Assembly (NCBI GenBank): GCA_030847615.1
Contig: JAUMIR010000002.1
Span: forward strand, 201,855,809 to 201,919,808
From: Gambelia wislizenii
Lineage: Eukaryota > Chordata > Lepidosauria > Squamata > Crotaphytidae
Length of the DNA stretch: 64,000 nucleotides
Direction of reading: 5' to 3'
In this document: positions 29,501 to 41,500 of the stretch, piece after piece
How positions within the stretch are numbered: the first letter of the stretch is position 1
Layout of the letters: each line of letters opens with the position of its first letter
The notes under the pieces: model-generated
The model's input: only the letters and a program-made list of their open reading frames with translations
Told to the model about the DNA's origin: nothing
Database searches by the model: none
Position numbers and translations under genes: made by a program

Positions 29501-32500
29501 AAATGTAAATTACCTCCAGAGATAAACCCTAGGCCCAACATCAAGGAACGATTCCTCTGTTTCAATGTCTCTTACACTGGCAGCAACAGATAAATTCTTA
29601 CCTGTTTCACCAGGGTGGAAGAAGCCCTGTAGGATATAACGATCTGGAAAGTAAACTCTCAATACCACCTAGATAAAGACATAGAAGAAGAAATCTACTC
29701 AGGTGAACTAGGGGTTGACTTCCTATATTTTGGAGTTAGATGATCTCATTCTCAAAAATCTGCATCCTTCTATGAATGCGCAATTATGCTTCAAGGTTGA
29801 TCTCTGACTGGGACCAGTCAAGAACAACAGTGGATAGCTGAGGTAACAAAGTGGCTCAGCTGAACCTGAACTATGAATCAAGAAGACCTAGTTCAAATCT
29901 TGCTTCTGCTGTGAACTTACCAGGTGGCTTTAGGCAAGTCTCTCTTTCTCTCTCTCACTCACTCACTGACTCAAGCTACTCAGCTACTATATGGGAATAA
30001 TACTACAGACACCTAAAGTAGGCATAATATTATATGAAAGGTTTTCAGTAGTCTCAAAACCCTAGCTAAGTGTTAAGTATTATCGTAGCTTCATGAGTGG
30101 TTCTACCACTGTAGTAAGTGGTAGGGAGCTCTGGGGGCAAAGAACAAGGGCAGTAGAACTTAAGAAACTCTGGCACTTATCCAGCCTTAAGAATCCTATT
30201 ATGGTGATAGCTAAAGGCAGCCAAGCATGTTTGCCACTTAGGTCATTATCCCAGGTTGAACAATTACTCTGGGAAGTTGAAAGAAACACAAAGAAGGAAA
30301 AATCAGAGGTGCCCAAAGTTCTGGTTGAAGACTTTCTTCAAGGCCACAAGTATTTAGCATTCACACACCACCTTCACATTACTTACCTTTGTACATTCCA
30401 TTTTTGTGTGTGAAAAAATTCACAAATTTCAAAGCAAAAGTTTACCTTTGGATAACGTTCCATCTTATACTTCATTTGAGTTTCTCGCTGTGCCTGTGTC
30501 ATCAAGGGAGCTTCTTCCAAACGCTTCCTAGGAAAACCAGAAAATTAGCAGGCCAACACAGTCAAGAGACCAAAGCAGCCAGCTGTGTAGCTACTTTACC
30601 CAATCTGGTTAACTATCTCATCATCAGCGTGCATACATTCCGACACTCTGCTTCCCACTATCCAACTCTGTGCAAGAAATCTCCCTAACATTCTAAAACC
30701 ATGCACTTCTACCTGTTCCTAAAATGGAAGGCTAAAGGAGATAGCAATTTAAGCAGAAACCTTAGGACCAAATTGTTTTAACCAACTCTGCACTACTAGA
30801 TTTCATCTCGCCTAACAACTCTATGAAAGCATCCTTCACATATCTGGCTATGCCTGAATATGCCTCAAAACTAGTAGTTTGCACCAACACTGCATGTCTT
30901 TACAGCTAATTCAAATGAACTTTTGAAATAATCAGTTGGACAATTTGCTTTTGGTTGAAATGAAAACCAAACCATTGCTAATAGCTTTTTATGTATTTTT
31001 GCCACATTTCCCCCTTGTGGTATAGCAAAAAACCTGTAACAAGTGTGTGTGTGCATGCATGCCTGTGCCTGCCTTCAGGTCACCAGTTGACTTATGACAA
31101 CCCTATTAATTTCACAGGGTTTGGGGGACAAGGAATACTCAGAGGTGGTCTGCTAATTCCTTACATGGGTACTTATATTTTGGAAATTCCTTGCAGGAGC
31201 TCCTCCTAACCTGTATGACTCTGTTTTCAAAGGACATAGTAATTTGAAAATCAGTGTTAGGAATGGGGGTGGGGTGGGTTTTTGAAGGACTTAAAGATCC
31301 CAAAAGAAAGTCAAAATTGGAAATACTGCACTGAGTAGAGGGTTGGACTTGATGGCCCATGAGGCCCCTTCCAGCTCTATGATTCTATCAAATTTAAACA
31401 GGAAGCTCAATTCAACCTGATTATGGTACAACGAAATGCCATACCACAATACCAAAGGAATGATTGGACGTTTAAAAGGGAAGTTTGATTCATCTGACAT
31501 TTAACTGAAATTGTTGAATCACTAAGACTGGTGAGAGGGAAATGATTTGTTATTGTAATCAGAGAACATACAAAAACAACTTAGCGGTGTTCTTACAACT
31601 TTCTCACTTAAATCCCAGCTCCATAGCTTAATTCTGTCTGCTCTAAGAAATGATGGAGCAATCTTTGTTGAAGTTATCTTTTTTAGTTCATCACTATCAA
31701 TTTTTTAAACTTTATATGTTTTTTCAAAGTTGTTTTCAAGGGAAGAATAATGCATGAAAACACAGATATAGTCCATAATATACTTCAGTAAATGTCAGTA
31801 GTTCACAAGCTTGCAGAAGAACAGCTTGCTTATCTGTAACTGTCTCTTCAAATGTTCATCAGTGAATTCACACTAAGGTTGTTCAGCCCTAATCCAGAAC
31901 TGATCATAATCGTCTAGAGCTGGGTGTCGTATTTTTGGAAGGAACCCTCCCTCGTTCCTAGTGCACATGTCTAGATGAGATTTCTGCTGATCCCCTCAGT
32001 TCCTGGTCTACAGCAGTGGAAGTATTGAGAGAAAGGAGTAAAAGAGAAAGTGACCACCCTTGTGGAGAGGTTGGCAGGGTGTGTGAGTTCACAGATCTTC
32101 ATTCAAAGAACTACAGTTATAGGTAAGTAGCCTGATTTTCTTTCTACTCTTGGTGACTCACACATGGATACATTATAAACCAGTACTTTTAAGAGGATGG
32201 AGATAATGCCACTTAAGGATTGTAGACCAGTGCATCTCAAGCTATCTGATGTGAGGACTGGCATGTATCAAGGACCATTTCACATCTGTGCCCATGGACT
32301 ACAATGGTCTTTTTTCTTCCTGGAACCTCATTAGTGACCAGCAGCTGATGATCTGTGGACTGGTACCTGCCTGTGGACCACCACATTAAGTAGTGCTGTT
32401 GTAGACTACATCACGCTCTCAAAATAGGTTCTGCCTTGCTCTGGTGTCAATTGGACCCAGGTGGCTGCTCTTCAAATGTCCTAGAGAAGAACTCTCATGA

Positions 32501-35500
32501 GGAAAGCAACAGAGGCTGCCATGGTTTTGGTGGAATGACTATGGGGACCCAGAGTTCGATTCCCGGGGCAAGTTTGATTCCAGTGGGCTCCAAGGTTCAC
32601 TCAGCCTTCCATCCTTTACTAGGTTGGTAAAATGAGTACCCAGCTTGTGGGGGCAATTAGCTAACACACATTGGAAACTGTTTAATGCAGTGTAGATGTG
32701 TAAATAGCTATTGCTTAAAACAATCTGTAAGCTGCTCTGATAGCCTTGAGGCTGAAGAGCGGGGTATAAATAAATAAATAAATAAATAAAAGAGGGGTCA
32801 GCTGCTTGGCCAGTTCATGTGACAGGTGGATAGGTGCTATAACCCACGCAGAAAGATGTTGCTTGGACAACGGAACAGTCTCCCAAGGGCCAGACTAGCA
32901 GATGAATAGTCTGATAGATGACCAGAAAGGCCTGGTCTATATACAGTAGCCAACCCCAACCCTTATCAGCAAGGGATACGTTCTAAGATATTCAGTGGAT
33001 ACTTGAAACTGTGGATAGTACGAAACTATATTTTCAGACTATAGTTGACTACCTAAATTTAACCACTACCACAGAGTTAAAGGGGGCTTGGAAACAATGT
33101 TTCCCATGGCCAAGAGGAGTCCCTCCTCTGCTCACCTGCTGTCCCACAGAGGGCAAGGAAACTGATCCACTCCCAACTTTCCTCTTGTCACTTCCTAAAC
33201 AGATACTTGCACAACAAGCAGAAGGTGTAAGGTAACATCCACATACCAAAACTTACCATTGAATCACCCTGGAGGACTGTGAGATGCCCACAAACACTTC
33301 TGTTTTCTTGGTAGTGACAACCATGAGTAACTGAAACCGCAGAAAGTGAACCCGCAGATAAGGAGGGGGGCTACTGTATAAAATGCCAGAGTCTTATGAA
33401 GGTCTAATGAGTAGAGCTACATCTCCAATGGTAAAGACAGATTTGGTAGGAAGACAAAAATAACAATGTCTTGTAAGATGTGAAACTGCAACATGACCTT
33501 GGTAGAAAGGTATTACAGTGGGCCTTCAGTATTCGCTGGGGTTTAGTTCCAGGATCCCCCATGGATCCTCAAGTCCCATTATATACAATGGCATAGTAAA
33601 ACAGCATCCCTTATATAAAATGGTGAACAGCACAGTTTGCTTTTTGGATTCCCACCACCCAATATTTTTGAGCTGTGGTTGGTTGAATCTGTGGGTGCAG
33701 AACCTGTGGATACAGAGGGCCAACTGTACTCAGTTTCATAAGCACTTTTTCACAATGAAACTACAGTTGTTGGGGGTGGTAATGCTTGAGGATATAGAGC
33801 TCAATAGCTCTTCTAGCACACATCACCATTCCTATAAGGAAAGTTGTCTTCATTGATAGATGAAGATCACAGGTAACCAATAGCTCAAATGGCTTTCTCA
33901 TCTGAGTAAGTGTAGACGCTGTGACAAATAAGTCCCACATTGGAACAAGATGAGAAATGGGGATGAACATTTTAAAGTCTTTAGGAAATGCCTCAAACAT
34001 AGGATGTGAGTACTGGGATCTCCCGAAGGAAATGAAAAATAAGTTGATATAGCCACCAGAAAGGCACAAAGAGAGGAACAATCCTTTGTTGCCAGAAAGA
34101 GAAGTACTTCATGTAGCCCTGCAGTTATCTTTCTCTGCTAGATAGATTTCACTTTAGTCAGTATGAACTGCAAGAAGAAGACCTATGAGCTCCTTGGATC
34201 ACTCTCTACACTCCTGGTAGGAAAGACAAATAAGCCTGTTGGCTTCAACTCTTGAGATCCAGGTGATGCAGCCTACTTTGCTGCTGGATTAACAGGTCCA
34301 AGATCACTGGCAGGAAACAAAATGTGTTCTTGGACAGGAGAAGCAAAAAAATGAACCATCTCAGGTGAACTACCATGGGGTCACTAGTACACAGTGGGCA
34401 TTGTCGCCTCTGATTATAATTAATGTTCTGGTGATAATGAGAATGATGGGAAGGTGTAGAACTGTGGTCCTACATAGCTCTAGAGGAATGCATCTCTTTG
34501 CGCATGACCCTGCATTTAGCTCCAGCTGCAGTTACAGAGTGCATTGTGTGTTGCCCAGAGAATAAAAAAAGCTGACCTTTGGAAAAGCCCAGGAACTGAA
34601 CAAGTGCTAGGCTACTCATAGGACTACCAGTCACTCATGAGAAATCCACCACCGTGTTGGAGGTTCCTGGGAAATGAATTGCCAGTGGTATTATTTTTCT
34701 AGAGATATATCACTTTCTTAACTGTAGCAAGCGCCATTCAAGGATCCTCAAACAAGTGGCACTTTTTTGTTCACACAGAAGGCCACTGTGGAACTTCTGG
34801 CAACAATTTGTACTATGCATCAGTGGATGGATTGTTTGAATACAATAAAGCCTTCAAAGACAGCCATCAGTTCTAACATGTTGATGTGCAACTGTTGCTC
34901 AGCAGTAGTCCACCTGCCACACACTGTAAGATCTTTCAGGTGTGCCTCTACTTTGGCAGGGTGGCATATGAGTTGTTAGACAATGATTGTTAATGGACTG
35001 TGAAACACACACTGGTCAGGAGGTTGCTGTGTTTCTTCCTCATGAGGAAAGCAGAGGAACTTGAATGAAGGGTCATATGTGGGGGATCTGAATGAACCCG
35101 TTCTAAAGGATTTGGAGCCATAGATGAACAAACAAATATGGTTGTTGCTATCTGTCCCGAAGAGGACCTATACCTGTTGAGCTAGGTACTTAATTTATTG
35201 TACCTCCCCAAGGAGGGTGACCAGTCATCTCTCTCCAAGGAAGGCTTGTCCCAGCTTTGAATCCAAATGGGTGATGAAGAACTGAAGAGACTATATGGGT
35301 TTGATGTTCAACTTCCAATTGATGAATAGTTCAAGACTCAGTAGGTAAGATGGATGTCCAATACAACTTGCATCTGGATGGAGCATCAAGACACCAGTTG
35401 CTAATACATGGAAAGACCATGTTACCAAGGGTTATGAAGTGACTACAATGATCACCATACATTTTGTGAAAACAAATGATGGTGTGGCTAATTCAATGGC

Positions 35501-38500
35501 GGCACTTGAAACTTGGTATGTTTTACCAAGCATGAAACAGGGGAAATATGACATGATGGATAGACAGAAATCTGACAATATGCATCCTTGAGAGTGGCAA
35601 ACTGTTCTCCCTCAGGAATGGGAGGATAGAAGACAAGGTAACTGTCTGTGACTTGGAAGGTGTGATAAACTGGCTGAGGCTGTGCAGATCCAGGATGGGT
35701 TGGATTCCACCATCTAATTGGAGAAATTGCTTCTCACGATGTTGCTCATTGGAACAAGCTCTATTGCTCCTTTATGGAGTAGGGATTTGATCTCTTTGGA
35801 CAAAAGCAGTGGGGGACATGTAGTGCATGGTACAAACAGGAAGTAGAGAATTGAACTCAGTAGCATGCTTGTGCTGAATGACAGGAAGTACCCATGAAGC
35901 TGTGTTGACAGGTCTCCAGGTGCAAAAGAAATGAAGAGCCTGTGGCCAAAGTAGTATCTTGCATGCTCTAAGTCAGCCTTCAAACATGCTTACCATTTCT
36001 AAGTACAGTTGCCCCTCAACATTTGCAGCTTTCACTTTCGCGGGTCCAACTATTCACTGTTTGCTTGGCTGCCCTCCCTCCACCCACCACCCACCTTTCC
36101 CGAAGCAGCTATGGGGTTCTCAAGTCCCATTGCTGCTTTGGGAAGGGCCAAGGGGTGGCTGAGGAGACTCCTGGCCACCATCCCCCGGTCCTTACCAAAG
36201 CAGCTATGGGGCTCTCGAGTCCCATTGCCGCTTTGGGAAGGGCCGAGGGGTGGTTGAGGAGACTCCCACCTGCCAGGCTGACACCCCCCCGGCCCGTTCC
36301 GAAGCGGGAAGCCCCATTGCGGGGAAACCCATAGCCACTTCAGGAAGGGCCAGGGGTGGCGGCCAGGCAGCCAGGAGTCTTGTCAGCCACCCCTTGTGCT
36401 TCCCAAAGCTGCAATAGGGCTCTCGTGCCCCATAGCCACTTCGGGAAGGGCCAGGGGCACGGTGGCCAGGCAGGTGGGAGTCTTGTCAGCCACCCCTGAG
36501 CCCCACAGACGCTTTGGGAAGGGCCAGGGGGGTGGCAGCCCAGCAGCAGGGAGGCTTTTCAGCCACCCCTGCCGCCCTCCAAAAGTGGCAATGTGGCTTG
36601 AAAAGCCCCGTCGCCACTTTGGAAGGACGGGGGGGGGGGGTTGCAGGCGGGCGGGGGGAGACCTATTGTTATTCATGTTTTTTTCACATTCGTGGGGATC
36701 TTCCGCCCTTAATCTCCGTAAATGTGGAGGGACTACTGTACCTACCTGTCAGTCCTGGTGCTTACATTGTGGATTTTGCCCAAACAAATAAGACAGTTTT
36801 AGTAACAGTTGGAGTGGGAGATCTTTCCACTGAAACTGACATGTTTCTCAAAGTATTACCTGGGGGCCATAAGCCCCAAGGCTCCCCGGAGGCTGCTTCC
36901 GACACAATATTGTAATGAGAGGACAACAAGATGCGTAATGACAGAAAGTATGAATGCAAGAGAAGAAGAAAAAAACATCAAATAAAGAAAAAGATAGTGA
37001 CACAGGGGAAGAGAAAAATTCTGGAGAAAGAGAAAATACTATTAAGAACAAGGGTCCACTCAAAGGCACAAATGGCCAGAGAGTTCTAATGGAGTTGCTG
37101 TTGCAGTGGCAGACAAAAAGGAACTGAGAGACTTGGGAATCTCATCTAGGCATGCACACTGAATCAGGAGAGTTCCTGTTGAAAATGTTACACTTAGTTT
37201 TAGAGGGTTTTGATCAGTCATGTGTAGGTGCAAAACGACCCAAGTATGAGTCACAGAGACCGTGAACAAGACTGATCACTCTAATCCTTTAAGTGCATTT
37301 ATCTTTCCACATTCTTTTAAAAACCTGAACAAAACAATCACATCTATTATATTGAAATGTATCATAATCCTGACTACTTTCCCTTCTGTTAACACTATCT
37401 GTCTCCTTTAACATTTCCATAGTGCTGTATGTGCTGTTCACATGGCATTTTTGTTCTGATTTCCAAACACAATGATGCTTATGACAATAGTCAGTAAAGT
37501 TGTTTCCCTATCTTTGAAGGAACAGGTTGCTTACCTACAAACTATTCTTCAAATAGTCATTGGAGAACTCACACAAATGGGGTTATCTGCACCTGCGCAA
37601 TGCATCTTTTGGAACCTTCTAGAGCTAAGGAATAACTGTTTTGGCAGTAGCCCCTCCTCCACTTAGTACATGTGACCAATGCAGTTCCCTTTCAATTCCT
37701 CAGTTCCCTGGACACCGAAGCAGCAGCACAGGAGAAAAGGAGAGCAGGACATAAGAATAGCAGAACACAAAGAGGGGAGAAAGGGCGGAGTTGTGTGAGT
37801 TCACAGATGACCACTTAAAAAACAAGTTACAGGTAAGCAATCTGTTCTTCTTTGTGGTCTCCGTGATTTACACAAATGGGAGATTAGCTAGGTACTCATC
37901 ATAGGAGGGGGGGGGAGTGTCATGCGATGTAGGAGAAACGGATAGCTTTCCCAAATGTGCATCCACCCTGGAACTTATGTCAAGTCTGTAGCATGTTATA
38001 AAGGTCAAAGGCAGGGACCAAGTGGCCACCCTGCAAATGTCCTGTAATAGGATGTCTCTTAGGAATTTGGCCAATGCACCCATAACCCTGGTAGAGTGAC
38101 TCCACACTTGAGAAGTGAGTTCCTTCCAAGCAGGAGCGTAAGCAAGCCAGATAGTGGTGGTGACTTGCTTGGAGAAGCGCTACACAAACACTGGTAGGCC
38201 TTTCTTTTTAGTCGAGTAGTAGAGGAACAGTCTCCAGGACTTCCAAAAAGAAGTTGTATGGTCCATGTAAAATGCTAGAGCCTGTCAAACATCTAAGGAG
38301 TGGAGAGAGTGCTCAAAGTCAGATGAAGGGTTTTGCATCAGGGCAGGTAGTACAATGTCCTGGTTAAGGTGGAAGGCAGAAACCACCTTAGACAGGAAAG
38401 TTATGTCAAGCCAGAGGACCACCTTGTCCCTGTGAAAGCAGAGATAAGGGGGGGGGGAACCCTGAGAGCACATAGTTCCCCCACCCTCCAGACTGAAGTT

Positions 38501-41500
38501 ACGCCCACGTATAAGGCCAGTGGTTCAAAGGGCTTCCTTAATAACTGGGGAAAAACTAATTCCAGGCTCCAGTTAGCCATAGGGCCAGCAGTAGGGGGAT
38601 GGAGATTCCTGTATCTCCTTAAAAATCTCTTAACCAAGGGATGTGGAAAGCAAGGGGGTTCCCAATGCTCTGCAAGTTCCACAAAATTATTGAGAGACAG
38701 TGTTTTGATTGATAAGAGGCAAAGCCCCCTGTCAGACAAGGAAATAAGGAACTCCAAAACATGGGTAATCTACATATGAGCAGGGGAGATACCACAAGAG
38801 GGTAAGAAGGAGAAAAAAAATTCTCCCATTTGTAAGAATACAAGTGTTGGGTGGCAGGCCTAATAGTGGTTGTGAGAAGTGTTTGACAGAAGCAGGCAAG
38901 GAGGTTACAGAAAAATCTACACTGTCAGCTGGAGTGTCCATAGATCTGGGTGTCTCACCTGGCCAGACTGGCCATCTGAGGAACTCCCCCTAAGACAAGT
39001 GAAGGAGATAAGTGAACCAGAAGGTGTCTAGTCCAATGGTTCTTAACCTGTGGTCTATGAACCCACAAGGGACCCCAGTGTCCTCACAAGGGGTACACGA
39101 AGGCTTGAAGACTGCTCGGCCCACCTCCTCCCTGCAGTGGAGTGGCCATATGACAGGAAACAAGGCAAGGGCTGGCTGGCTGGCTTGGCCTACACATTGC
39201 CATTTAATCTGCTCCAGCCACAAACTTGCAGGAAGAAGCAGAGAAAAGTCTTCTCTCCCCCTCCAGTGCCTCTAAGAGAAGGTTTAATGGATGGTGTAAT
39301 GGTATTGTTGTTGTTGTTATTTTAAATCTTGAGTTAAGTCTTGAGGGTCAGCAGCAACAGAAAATATTTAAAGAGGGTCCCTGGTAAAGAAAAGGTTAAA
39401 AGCCACTGGTCTAGGTCACCATGGAGTGATCAGGATGCATTGCACCCTGTCTCACTTGATACTGGCTACCAACCTGGTGACAAGAAGAAACAGAGGAAAA
39501 GCATATATGACAGAACATTCCTCCCCACAAAGGAGGAGGAATGTGTCTCCTAGCAAGCCCTTCCATTGTGAACTTTCCAAAGTTCACAATGAGGCCCAAT
39601 GAGTCCAAGAGACAAAGAGGCGGTTCAGCATTTCGCATTCAGGGGGGAAGCAAAGAGATCTACGACTGGTATGTCCCACCACCTGAAGATCTTGTGCAGA
39701 GTGCCAGACTGCAGCTTCCACTCATAGCAGGACTCAGGGGTCCTACTTAGGGAGTCTGCTAGAATCTTTTCTCCTGAGAGGTGGATTGCAGAGATGGAGA
39801 TCCCTCAATGAAGGTACCAGTTCCATAGGAAAAATGTAAGGTGAAGTAAGATATCCAACCCCGTTCCATCTTGTTTGTTCAAATAGAAGACCATTGTGGT
39901 GATGAAGGAGACCACCTGAACCATCCTGCTGTGGAGAGAAGGCTCGAAGGCTCAAAGGCTCAGAAAGCCTTTATAACCACGAGCATCTCAAAAGCGTTGA
40001 TATGTAGGGTGCTCTCCTCTGGTGATGAGCATCCTCACACTGAGAGGCCTGCTGAGTGGCCTCCGTATCACTATCAAGTGAAGCCTCTGTAGTGACCACT
40101 ACTGTGGCCTGTGGGGGAGGGAACAGCATGCTGGCCTGTACATTTCATGAGCTGATCCACCACTACAGAGAATGATGAATGCTCCTTGGAATTGTGAGCA
40201 TTTGGTAAGGGGAGTCAACAAGTGGATTGAAGTGTGACAAGAACCAGGGTTGCAAAGGCTGCATCCTGAGTCTTGCAAAGGGTGTCACTGAAGTCGTGAA
40301 AGCCATAAGGCCTAAGAGAATGTAATGTCTCTGGCACACACTGTTCAGTTGCAACGGCAACAAAGAGTGGTCCTCTGGAGCACTAGATTCCTAGGTCACC
40401 TGGTAGAAAGGTGGCCAGGAAATAGGAGGCCAGGAGGGCAGGCACCTATGAATTGACTCACTTGGATGGCTTCAGGTGGGACTTTCCAAAGTTCACAATG
40501 AGGCCCAATGAGTCCAAGAGACAAAGAGTAAGTCAACTATTTGTGACAAGCTGGGTGTGAGAGTGTGCAACAAGGAGCCGGTTGCTGATGTGTGGGAAAA
40601 GAATGACTTCTTGTTGATGGAGCCAGGCAGCCATCACCATACACTTCGTAAATGCGGGGAGTGCAAAGGCTGAAGGGGAGGATGCAAAAACGGCAGGCCC
40701 TTCTGCCCACCGCAAAGCAAAGAAAATGTCTGTGCGATATTCTGATTATGATGTGAAAGTACATGTCCTTTAGATCAAGAGTTGTGAACCAGTCTCCCTT
40801 CTGCATCCGAAGGATGGATCTGAGAGAAACCATTCTGAAACATGTGGGCTCTATGTAGAAATTGACAACCCAAAGGTCCAGAATGGGATGCAGTCCCTTC
40901 TCCTTTTTTGATACAATGAAGTATCAGGAAAATAATCCCTGACATAGATGAGATGGAGGGACAGATTCTATGCCTCCCTTGAGTAATAGGGAGTTGAGAG
41001 TACTGTAAAACACCCCTAATAGGAGAGTTGGCTAGTTTTGTTTTGTTTTGTGAGTGCTGGATAGGGACTAGATGGGTAAAGACTTGGTGGGAGGAAGGCT
41101 CATTAAGTTTTAGGTTTTCTTTATCTGAAAAATTGAAAGCACCAGATTATTTGAGAGACTTTGTTTTTTACATAAAGAAATATAGAATTCATGCTGAGGA
41201 GTTGAGGGGGGAAGACAGACGAGGTCAAACCATCAAGAGCATCAAGAGAGGAAAATAGTGAAGGAGATTTATGTTAACTCGTGTTTGCAAAAACGTCAGG
41301 CCAAACTAGATTTATCAGAGTACCTAAATCACCAGACTAACCCAACTGAGTATTTCATGGACAAAAAGGTCCCCCAAAAGTTGTGGGACTTGAGGTTGAG
41401 ACTCTACCATCAGGTTCCTAATCTGAGGGTAAGGAGACCATGGACCGTAGAGGATGAACAGACTTGTCCTCATCTGAAATGTAAAAAGGCTGAGATTTTG

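Larger units (their letters stand above)
26759..29601 (-). other. ASPSCR1 intron f-g
   Basis: 2.8 kb. Holds the L1 at 26933-27560, a Tigger remnant and an RTE-type LINE end. The rest (27575-28150 and 28810-29600) shows nothing I recognise. Confidence 0.75.
31816..37270 (-). mobile_element. DIRS element C (tyrosine-recombinase retrotransposon), decayed
   Basis: The left terminal repeat (about 31816-32030) and right terminal repeat (about 37070-37270) are inverted copies: the left's CTCATCTAGACATGTGCAC, read on the minus strand, pairs with the right's CTCATCTAGGCATGCACAC, and both keep GGAACTGAG and TTTTGATCAG-like blocks. An internal complementary region (32085-32170) repeats both outer ends. 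Coding remnants on the minus strand: a recombinase piece at 34081-33761 ([32 protein letters not shown]) and a reverse-transcriptase start at 35983-35714 ([16 protein letters not shown]). Gag is not recognisable. It has been invaded by a SINE and three MITEs. Net DIRS sequence is about 3.8 kb, so it has an internal deletion. Known family features: DIRS encode Gag, RT/RNase H and a tyrosine recombinase. Confidence 0.8.

Noticed and set aside
36009..36915. Several overlapping open frames on both strands
   Set aside because: They follow from the GC-rich repeated interior of the MITE; no domain is visible.
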